DNA from: Bacillus sp. AFS059628 | GTDB taxonomy: Bacteria; Bacillota; Bacilli; Bacillales; Bacillaceae_G | NCBI RefSeq assembly: GCF_002571225.1 | Contig: NZ_NVEC01000003.1 | Location: forward strand, 169,135-233,134 | DNA: 64,000 nucleotides | Reading direction: 5' to 3' | Shown: in pieces, positions 17,478-23,914 of the stretch | Layout of the letters: each line of letters opens with the position of its first letter | Numbering within the stretch: the stretch's first letter is position 1 | Program-made: the position numbers and the translations under genes | Notes under the pieces: generated by a model | Database searches by the model: none | Told to the model about the DNA's origin: nothing | Seen by the model: the letters and a program-made list of their open reading frames with translations, nothing else

Positions 17478-18446
17478 ATGTTTAAAATTGGATATCGTAC
17501 AGTAAAAACAGCAATAGGGACAGGTGCGGCAGTTTTTATTGCTCAGTTATTAGGGTTAGAATTTTATAGTTCAGCAGGCATTTTAGTTATTTTATGTGTA
17601 CAAAATACGAAGCGCAAATCACTTCAAGTGTCGTTACATCGTTTTCTAGCGTGTGTATTATCAATGGCATTCGCGTTTTGTATTTTTGAAACGATTGGCT
17701 ATACACCACTTGCAATTAGCATATTGTTACTTACATTTATTCCGACTGCAGTAATGCTTAAAATTCAAGAAGGTATTGTCACGAGTTCAGTTATTGTTAT
17801 GCATCTATATTCATTGAAGCAAATTACATGGCTTATAGTTGGAAATGAAATTGCTATATTAACGATAGGGATTAGCGTGGCGTTATTAGTAAATATGTAT
17901 ATGCCGAGTAGTGAAAATAAGCTAAAAGAGTATCAGGATAAAATAGAGAATAATTTTAAAACGATTTTGTTTGAAATGGTTGTGTATTTACGAAATCGAG
18001 AAAGTAGTTGGAGTGGAGCAGAACTCATTGAAACCGAGAATATGTTAAATGAAGCAAGAGATTTATCGTTTAAAAAACTTGAGAATGCATTTATGCGAGA
18101 AGATGATTATTACTATCGTTATTTTAATATGCGTATGCAACAATTCGAAATTTTAGAGCGAATGATACCACTAGCAGCTTCTTTATCGTGGACATATGAA
18201 CAAGCTGACATGATTGCAGATGTTGTTGAAAACATTGGTAATGCTATTAGCCCTGAGAGTACTGGCGTTATTTCCTTAAGGCAGCTTCAAGAAATGAGGG
18301 AATTATTTAGAGACATGCCATTGCCAGCTACACGCGAAGAATTTGAGATACGTGCGAAACTTGTTCAACTTGTGTATGAAATGGAACAATATTTACTCAT
18401 TAAAAGTCGCTTTAAGGGAAAGGATAATATAAAAGAACTTATATAG
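17478..18446 (+). CDS. yqjA: Aromatic acid exporter family protein, YqjA-like
   Basis: A 322-residue protein with about five hydrophobic segments in the first 145 residues and a long charged helical C-terminal half (about 150-322), the layout of the ArAE/DUF939 family. B. subtilis YqjA has the same length and sits at the same place after the art operon. The frame is open from 17421 inside the art terminator, but ATAGGAG at 17464-17470 supports ATG 17478. A transport role is inferred from family naming; no substrate is evident. The L,D-transpeptidase gene follows after 16 bases. Confidence 0.8.
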   Translation: MFKIGYRTVKTAIGTGAAVFIAQLLGLEFYSSAGILVILCVQNTKRKSLQVSLHRFLACVLSMAFAFCIFETIGYTPLAISILLLTFIPTAVMLKIQEGIVTSSVIVMHLYSLKQITWLIVGNEIAILTIGISVALLVNMYMPSSENKLKEYQDKIENNFKTILFEMVVYLRNRESSWSGAELIETENMLNEARDLSFKKLENAFMREDDYYYRYFNMRMQQFEILERMIPLAASLSWTYEQADMIADVVENIGNAISPESTGVISLRQLQEMRELFRDMPLPATREEFEIRAKLVQLVYEMEQYLLIKSRFKGKDNIKELI

Positions 18447-18462
18447 AAGGTAGGAATTATCT

Positions 18463-19023
18463 ATGCCGTATCTTCTCTCTATCATATTATGTCTTTCTTT
18501 ATCGCCTATTTGGCCTCTTGGTGATAATCCACGTGCCGGGGATCCTTTTATTATTGTAAATAAAGCGCCGAATAAATTAGCTTATATTGACGATGGAAAG
18601 ATTCAAAAGGTTTTTCCAGTCGCTACAGGGAAAACAAATGAATTAACTCCAGAGGGAACTTTTGATATGGTCATGAAAGCAAAGGACCCATATTATATTG
18701 CGAAGAATATTCCAGGGGGATCACCGAAAAATCCACTTGGATCTAGGTGGATGGGATTTAATGCAAGAGGAACTGATGGGAGTAAGTATGGAATACATGG
18801 AACAAACCAACCAAGTTCAATTGGAAAGTATATTTCACAAGGATGTATAAGAATGAAGAAAAATGATGTGGAATATTTATTTGATCGCATTCCAATTGGA
18901 ACGAAAGTATGGATTGTAAAATCGAAAAAGTCATTTCAGCAATTGGCAAAAGAAAAAGGAGCCATTGCATATGAAAAAGTCAACAAAAAGGTTGGCTTTT
19001 TCTATTGTAATAAGTTGTCTTGA
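18463..19023 (+). CDS. L,D-transpeptidase (YkuD domain)
   Basis: A 186-residue protein with a short N-terminal hydrophobic segment (3-15) that could serve for export. The YkuD catalytic region runs from H112-G-T-N-Q-P to S125-Q-G-C128-I-R130-M, with the catalytic Cys, His and Arg all present. Such enzymes form 3-3 peptidoglycan cross-links or attach proteins to the wall. The G-K-T...T-P-E-G-x-F segment near 57-67 is also typical. The last 17 codons coincide with a terminator hairpin, so the C-terminal tail is unusual and likely unimportant for catalysis. It probably belongs to the yqjA transcript. Confidence 0.9.
   Translation: MPYLLSIILCLSLSPIWPLGDNPRAGDPFIIVNKAPNKLAYIDDGKIQKVFPVATGKTNELTPEGTFDMVMKAKDPYYIAKNIPGGSPKNPLGSRWMGFNARGTDGSKYGIHGTNQPSSIGKYISQGCIRMKKNDVEYLFDRIPIGTKVWIVKSKKSFQQLAKEKGAIAYEKVNKKVGFFYCNKLS
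18973..19002 (+). terminator. Terminator overlapping the end of the L,D-transpeptidase gene
   Basis: GAAAAAGTCAAC at 18973-18984 pairs with GTTGGCTTTTTC at 18991-19002 (one G-T pair). It lies inside the last codons of the gene, before its stop at 19021-19023. Confidence 0.7.
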
Positions 19024-19089
19024 CATGTGTACATAACCATGAGTTAATGAGAGTATAGAAAGATAAAATTAGATAAAGGGGTTGCTCAT

Positions 19090-19329
19090 ATGTATTTGAA
19101 TCCAAAAATTTCGTATATGCAATTTTTAATGGGATTTCTATTTGTTATTACATTCATATTGGCAACTTTTAATATATGTTCTTATCTTGTAGCAATTGTA
19201 TGTATGGCATTACTCAATCTTACTTTTGTTATTGGAGCATTTCAGCAAAAACAATATACAAGTTTTGTAATAGCACTTGTAATGTCATTTTCCTTTAGTA
19301 TTGTAGCGATTGTGCTTTATATAAAATAA
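19090..19329 (+). CDS. Small hypothetical membrane protein
   Basis: A 79-residue, almost entirely hydrophobic protein with three predicted transmembrane segments (about 10-27, 30-48, 57-77) and a Q-Q-K-Q-Y-T loop. I do not recognise a family with confidence. The ATG is preceded by AAAGGGG nine bases upstream and a clean terminator follows directly, so it is probably a genuine gene expressed alone. Confidence 0.65.
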   Translation: MYLNPKISYMQFLMGFLFVITFILATFNICSYLVAIVCMALLNLTFVIGAFQQKQYTSFVIALVMSFSFSIVAIVLYIK

Positions 19330-19357
19330 ACCATCTCGATATCGAGATGGTTTATTT
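19328..19357 (+). terminator. Terminator after the small membrane protein gene
   Basis: A perfect palindrome AAACCATCTCGAT with its complement (19328-19353), followed by a T-rich stretch. Confidence 0.8.
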
Positions 19358-19375
19358 TGTTATATGTAAAAAGTA

Positions 19376-19403
19376 AAAAAAGGACGAACACATCGTCCTT
19401 TTT
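19376..19403 (-). terminator. Terminator of the Prli42-like gene
   Basis: AAAAAGGACGA and TCGTCCTTTTT form an 11-bp stem touching the end of the 30-codon gene. It can also act on the other strand. Confidence 0.8.
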
Positions 19404-19494
19404 ACCAAAACATACTCGCGCCAGCAAGTAATGTTGTTACAAGCATAGAAATTAGCATTACATAAATCATAACTTTTTGAGCTTTTTTATGCAT
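19402..19494 (-). CDS. prli42: Stressosome-associated miniprotein Prli42-like
   Basis: A 30-residue protein, M-H-K-K-A-Q-K-V-M-I-Y followed by one transmembrane helix and ending L-L-A-G-A-S-M-F-W. The basic start, a single helix containing a L-L-x-G turn, and the M-F-L/W end are those of Prli42, the membrane miniprotein that anchors the stressosome in Listeria and is conserved in Bacilli. AGGAGGT lies six bases before the ATG, and a promoter is found upstream. Identity rests on size and pattern, as the protein is too short for more. A role in general stress signalling is known for the family, inferred here. Confidence 0.82.
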   Translation of the reverse strand: MHKKAQKVMIYVMLISMLVTTLLAGASMFW

Positions 19495-19518
19495 CGTTAT
19501 ACCTCCTTGCAAATCAGT

Positions 19519-19555
19519 ACAATATCATTGTAACGAGAAATGATATTGTGGACAA
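19519..19555 (-). promoter_or_regulatory. Promoter with inverted repeat before the Prli42-like gene
   Basis: Read on the minus strand: TTGTCC (19555-19550), 17 bases, TACAAT (19532-19527). An 11-bp inverted repeat, ACAATATCATT at 19519-19529 with AATGATATTGT at 19539-19549, spans the spacer and the -10. It could be an operator; no regulator is identifiable. Confidence 0.55.
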
Positions 19556-19682
19556 GGGGAGAGAAATGACAAAATTCGAGAAGTACGTGTAAAGTATAAC
19601 AGGAAATTTGTATGTATGTAGAGAATATATAAAATGATGGAGTGTAAGTTTTTTGTTATGCAAGCTGAAGAATGGAGATACG

Positions 19683-20228
19683 ATGATGAAAATATATGAA
19701 ACAAATCGTTTACATTTAAGGGAAATTGATGAGTCGTATGCTGAAAAAGTTCTTCAATATTACGACAGAAATCGTGAATTTTTAAAAGCTTGGGAAGAGT
19801 ATAGACCGGATGATTTTTTTACGTTAGATTATCAAAAGAAAAAGTTGCAAAAGGATAGAAAAGAGATCGCAGAAGGTAAAATCATCAGGCTTTGGATTTT
19901 TAAAAAGGGTGATGATACGAAAATAATTGGATGTATTTCATTTAATTTAATTGTTCGCGGAATTTATCAATCTTGTGTACTCGGCTATAAATTAGATAAG
20001 GCAGAGTTAAACAAAGGTTATACGACGGAAGCGCTTAGAAAAGCGATTCAAGTTGCTTTTGAGGAATTTCAATTACATCGTATAGAAGCACCGATTATGC
20101 CACGAAATTTAGCATCTATACAAGTCGTGACGAAGATAGGTTTTCAATATGAAGGTGTGTCTAGGAAGATGTTAATGGTTAACGGAGTGTGGGAAGATCA
20201 TATGCGCTGGGTATTGTTAAATGAGTAA
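19683..20228 (+). CDS. GNAT family N-acetyltransferase, RimJ/RimL type
   Basis: A 181-residue acetyltransferase. It begins with the typical Y-E-T-N-R-L-H-L-R-E strand, and contains the acetyl-CoA-binding region around L-N-K-G-Y-T-T-E-A-L (about 115-125) and the later H-R-I-E-A...N-x-A-S segment, hallmarks of RimJ/RimL-type enzymes that acetylate N-terminal amines or small amines. The frame is open from 19653, but GGAG at 19674-19677 suits ATG 19683 or 19686. The substrate cannot be predicted. It stands alone. Confidence 0.85.
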   Translation: MMKIYETNRLHLREIDESYAEKVLQYYDRNREFLKAWEEYRPDDFFTLDYQKKKLQKDRKEIAEGKIIRLWIFKKGDDTKIIGCISFNLIVRGIYQSCVLGYKLDKAELNKGYTTEALRKAIQVAFEEFQLHRIEAPIMPRNLASIQVVTKIGFQYEGVSRKMLMVNGVWEDHMRWVLLNE

Positions 20229-20355
20229 TGGAAAGCAGATGGTTATCTAGACATATAAACCGTCTGTTTTTTGTCTTGTATTTCGAAACTTTTGCGAAAT
20301 TCTGTTATAATTAATAGTGTTACATACATAATGGTAGTGCAGGAGGCGCAGTCTT

Positions 20356-21474
20356 ATGATTAATCAAGAACGTTTAGTAAATGAATTTATGGAATTAGTA
20401 CAAGTAGATTCTGAAACGAAATTTGAAGCAGAAATTTGCAAAGTATTAACAAAGAAATTCACAGATTTAGGTGTAGAAGTATTTGAAGATGACACAATGG
20501 CTGTTACTGGGCATGGTGCAGGTAACTTAATTTGTACATTACCAGCAACAAAAGATGGTGTTGATACAATTTACTTTACTTCTCATATGGATACAGTAGT
20601 TCCTGGTAATGGAATTAAGCCTTCTATTAAAGATGGATATATCGTATCAGATGGTACTACGATTTTAGGTGCGGATGATAAAGCAGGATTAGCATCCATG
20701 TTCGAAGCAATCCGTGTTTTAAAAGAGAAAAATATCCCTCACGGTAAAATTGAATTTATTATTACAGTTGGAGAAGAATCTGGTCTTGTTGGTGCAAAAG
20801 CATTAGATCGTGAGCGCATTACAGCGAAATACGGTTATGCATTAGATAGCGATGGAAAAGTTGGTGAAATCGTTGTTGCAGCTCCAACACAAGCGAAAGT
20901 GAATGCGATTATTCGAGGGAAAACAGCTCACGCTGGTGTAGCACCAGAAAAAGGTGTATCTGCAATTACGATCGCAGCGAAAGCAATTGCGAAGATGCCA
21001 CTTGGACGTATTGATTCTGAAACAACTGCAAATATTGGACGTTTTGAAGGTGGTACACAAACGAATATCGTTTGCGATCACGTGCAAATCTTTGCAGAAG
21101 CGCGTTCTTTAATCAATGAAAAAATGGAAGCACAAGTTGCAAAAATGAAAGAAGCATTTGAAACAACTGCAAAAGAAATGGGCGGTCACGCAGACGTTGA
21201 AGTAAACGTTATGTACCCAGGATTTAAATTTGCTGATGGCGATCACGTTGTAGAAGTTGCAAAACGTGCAGCTGAAAAAATTGGTCGTACACCTTCTCTT
21301 CACCAAAGTGGTGGCGGAAGTGATGCAAACGTAATTGCAGGACACGGGATTCCAACAGTTAACTTAGCGGTTGGTTATGAAGAAATTCATACAACAAACG
21401 AAAAGATTCCTGTTGAAGAATTAGCGAAAACAGCAGAATTAGTTGTTGCAATTATTGAAGAAGTAGCGAAGTAA
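20356..21474 (+). CDS. yqjE: M20-family metallopeptidase, tripeptidase-like (YqjE)
   Basis: A cytosolic dizinc peptidase of 372 residues. Metal and catalytic residues are visible as S-H77-M-D79-T, the second-metal aspartate in G-A-D-D-K-A-G near 105-111, and the general-base pair in G-E-E-S-G near 140. The lid domain contains H-A-G and the C-terminus A-V-G-Y-E-E-I-H-T. Similarity is to peptidase T-like YqjE of B. subtilis, which lies in the same neighbourhood. The AGGAGG ribosome site is ten bases before the ATG. It is likely to degrade small peptides. Own terminator. Confidence 0.9.
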   Translation: MINQERLVNEFMELVQVDSETKFEAEICKVLTKKFTDLGVEVFEDDTMAVTGHGAGNLICTLPATKDGVDTIYFTSHMDTVVPGNGIKPSIKDGYIVSDGTTILGADDKAGLASMFEAIRVLKEKNIPHGKIEFIITVGEESGLVGAKALDRERITAKYGYALDSDGKVGEIVVAAPTQAKVNAIIRGKTAHAGVAPEKGVSAITIAAKAIAKMPLGRIDSETTANIGRFEGGTQTNIVCDHVQIFAEARSLINEKMEAQVAKMKEAFETTAKEMGGHADVEVNVMYPGFKFADGDHVVEVAKRAAEKIGRTPSLHQSGGGSDANVIAGHGIPTVNLAVGYEEIHTTNEKIPVEELAKTAELVVAIIEEVAK

Positions 21475-21482
21475 TGTAATAG

Positions 21483-21521
21483 AAAAAGCGTGTAAATCAC
21501 AATGGATTTACACGCTTTTTA
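21483..21521. terminator. Terminator between the peptidase and a small membrane protein gene
   Basis: AAAAAGCGTGTAAATC and its exact complement around ACAATG, then T-rich. It lies between convergent genes and its right arm touches the stop codon of the minus-strand gene. Confidence 0.9.
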
Positions 21522-21719
21522 TTTTGATTCGATGGCTTTTACAAGACGGATAAGCCAATACAAGAAAATCCATGGCAGTATGTCCTTTGTTATAATGCCT
21601 AGTAGACTTGGAAGAATCCCTGCTACGTTAATATCAAAAATAGGAAGTAATAAATAATTAATTAAGATGATTAATATAATAACGAGAAATGTATAATTGA
21701 GGTTACTGTTTGATTTCAT
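21519..21719 (-). CDS. Small hypothetical membrane protein
   Basis: A 66-residue protein with two hydrophobic stretches (about 9-27 and 45-60) and few charged residues apart from the ends. I do not recognise a family. AAAGGAGTGATC upstream of the ATG is a good ribosome site, and the gene is followed by a bidirectional terminator, which favours a real gene over a chance reading frame. Confidence 0.6.
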   Translation of the reverse strand: MKSNSNLNYTFLVIILIILINYLLLPIFDINVAGILPSLLGIITKDILPWIFLYWLIRLVKAIESK

Positions 21720-21859
21720 AATAGATCACTCCTTTTACAAAAATATCCATATTTATATTAAGTATAGCAAAAATAAGGATAAAAAGAATAAGTAATTATT
21801 ATATTGTGCATGAATTTGGTATAATAAAGGAACAAATGTTCTTTGGAGGGGTGAGTACT

Positions 21860-23098
21860 ATGCGAGAAATGTATCCGAAAAAGGGTCGTGTTATTTTACA
21901 TGTAGATATGAATTGTTTTTTCGCATCTGTTGAAATTGCTCATGACCCATCATTACAAGGAAAGCCGTTAGCGGTTGCTGGAAATGAAAAAGAAAGAAAA
22001 GGAATTATTATAACATGTAGTTATGAGGCGAGAGAATATGGAATACGTACAACGATGCCTCTTTGGGAAGCAAAAAGGTTATGCCCGCAATTAGTTGTAA
22101 GGCGTCCGAATTTTACATTATATCGTGAAGCTTCATTTCAAATGTTTCAAATCCTTTCTCGTTTTACGGAAAAAATACAACCAGTCTCTATAGATGAGGG
22201 ATATTTAGATATTACAGATTGCTACGCACTCGGTTCGCCTCTTGAAATAGCAAAGATGATTCAACAAGCATTATTAACAGAGTTACAGCTACCCTGTAGC
22301 ATTGGAATTGCTCCGAACCTTTTCCTAGCAAAAACAGCTTCTGATATGAAAAAGCCTCTCGGTATTACTGTGCTTCGAAAACGAGATATTCCAGAAATGA
22401 TTTGGCCACTTCCGGTTGGAGCGATGCATGGAATTGGAGAAAAAACAGCTGAGAAATTAAACGATATTCATATACAAACAATTGAGCAGTTAGCAAAAGG
22501 AAACGAGCATATCATTCGCGCTAAAATTGGAAAGCAAGGTGTTGATTTAATGCGGCGGGCAAAAGGTATGGATGATAGGGAAGTTGATCCGAGTCAAATG
22601 GGACAACATAAAAGCGTTGGTAACTCGATGACTTTTTCAAAGGATATGGATGAAGAGAAAGAATTACTTGATATGTTAGAACGACTATCAAAATCAGTGA
22701 GTAAAAGATTACAAAAGCGAACTCTTGTCAGCTATAATATTCAAATTATGATTAAATATCATGATAGGCGGACAGTAACGCGGAGTAAGCAATTGAAAAA
22801 TGCCATTTGGGAAGAACGAGATATTTTCCAGGCAGCATCTCGTTTATGGAAGCAACATTGGGATGGTGATTCCGTTCGCTTACTAGGTGTTACAGCTACT
22901 GAAATAGAGTGGAAGACAGAATCGGTGAAACAATTAGATTTATTTTCATTTGAAGAAGATGCAAAAGAAGAGCCGCTACTAGCTGTCATCGATCAAATTA
23001 ATGATAAATATGGAATGCCGATTTTACAACGAGGTAGTCAACTATTACGTAAGCAAGAAAAGTCTTTTCAACAAAAATTAGAAAATAAATTTATGTAA
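21860..23098 (+). CDS. dinB: DNA polymerase IV (Y-family)
   Basis: A translesion polymerase of 412 residues. It begins with the catalytic strand H-V-D-M-N-C-F-F-A-S-V-E and carries the palm motif S-I-D-E-G-Y-L-D-I near residue 106, followed by the S-I-G-I-A region and the helix-hairpin-helix G-I-G-E-K-T-A. The C-terminal Q-L-D-L-F fits the beta-clamp binding motif. The frame is open upstream, but GGAGGGG at 21845-21851 supports ATG 21860. It corresponds to B. subtilis PolY1/YqjH by position and length. Confidence 0.94.
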   Translation: MREMYPKKGRVILHVDMNCFFASVEIAHDPSLQGKPLAVAGNEKERKGIIITCSYEAREYGIRTTMPLWEAKRLCPQLVVRRPNFTLYREASFQMFQILSRFTEKIQPVSIDEGYLDITDCYALGSPLEIAKMIQQALLTELQLPCSIGIAPNLFLAKTASDMKKPLGITVLRKRDIPEMIWPLPVGAMHGIGEKTAEKLNDIHIQTIEQLAKGNEHIIRAKIGKQGVDLMRRAKGMDDREVDPSQMGQHKSVGNSMTFSKDMDEEKELLDMLERLSKSVSKRLQKRTLVSYNIQIMIKYHDRRTVTRSKQLKNAIWEERDIFQAASRLWKQHWDGDSVRLLGVTATEIEWKTESVKQLDLFSFEEDAKEEPLLAVIDQINDKYGMPILQRGSQLLRKQEKSFQQKLENKFM

Positions 23099-23134
23099 AA
23101 GGTGTCATGGAGTAGTGAATATCATGACACCTTT
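23098..23134. terminator. Bidirectional terminator between dinB and mgtC-like gene
   Basis: AAAGGTGTCATG and its exact complement, 13-base loop, between convergent genes. Confidence 0.85.
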
Positions 23135-23139
23135 CATAT

Positions 23140-23844
23140 TTAACTCGCTTCTAAATCTAAAGAAGTCTTCCAGCCAGCTCCAGTAACGCCAGATTCTAAT
23201 AGCATTCTACTCACTATTTTTTCAATTAAGATAGCAGCATTTGTCTTGCAATGTAATGTAGCCTGTATACACACCTTTTGATTAGAATCTACGTCTTCAC
23301 TATACAACTCTTTTAAACCGAGTCCTTCTGTACTTACCATATGCATAAGTAAAAAACGAATATGTGCTTCATTTTCTTCTGAACAAGTAAGAGAAAGTAA
23401 GTAGTTCGTTTGTTCTGGTGATTCTTCTTTTGATTTTTTATTCATAAAAAGAGCTATTGGGCGAAGGAGTATATTTGCAAGTAACACGCCGGTTGCACCT
23501 AATATAGCTGCAACGAGGAAACCGGCGCCTGTAAGAGTACCGACAGCAGCTGCACACCATAAAGTAGCTGCCGTATTTAGCCCTCTAATACTAAAACCAT
23601 CGCGAATAATAACGCCGCCCCCTAAAAAGCCAATGCCACTAACGACTTGAGCAGCAATGCGGGATGGGCTGGCATCATGGTCAAGCATGACAGATAATAA
23701 AACAAATATACAGGCACCAAGTGATACGAGAGCATTTGTCCGTAACCCAGCCATTCGGTGTCTCCATTGTCTTTCCATTCCAATGCAAGCTCCTACAATA
23801 ATTGCTATAACTAATCTGAATACAATGTCGTACCATACCATCAT
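23140..23844 (-). CDS. MgtC/SapB family membrane protein
   Basis: A 234-residue protein with about five hydrophobic segments in the first 135 residues and a soluble C-terminal domain, the MgtC/SapB design. The family segment G-M-E-R-Q-W-R-H-R-x-A-G-L-R-T near residues 22-36 is present, as is G-I-G-F-L-G-G-G. GGAGGTG at 23848-23854 selects ATG 23844 or 23841 over the upstream ATG 23856. MgtC proteins are tied to growth at low Mg2+ and to virulence in other bacteria. It lies 70 bases downstream of mgtA on the same strand, so it could share its M-box transcript. Confidence 0.88.
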   Translation of the reverse strand: MMVWYDIVFRLVIAIIVGACIGMERQWRHRMAGLRTNALVSLGACIFVLLSVMLDHDASPSRIAAQVVSGIGFLGGGVIIRDGFSIRGLNTAATLWCAAAVGTLTGAGFLVAAILGATGVLLANILLRPIALFMNKKSKEESPEQTNYLLSLTCSEENEAHIRFLLMHMVSTEGLGLKELYSEDVDSNQKVCIQATLHCKTNAAILIEKIVSRMLLESGVTGAGWKTSLDLEAS

Positions 23845-23880
23845 GGTCACCTCCATATATAAATATGTGTTATGTTTTTT

Positions 23881-23909
23881 AGAATGAGCGGGGAATACCC
23901 ACTCATTCT
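23881..23909 (-). other. Hairpin between mgtA and the mgtC-like gene
   Basis: AGAATGAGCGGG and its near-complement form a stem after the mgtA stop. On the coding (minus) strand it is followed by A rather than T, so complete termination is doubtful and read-through into the mgtC-like gene is plausible. Confidence 0.5.
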
Positions 23910-23914
23910 TATTT

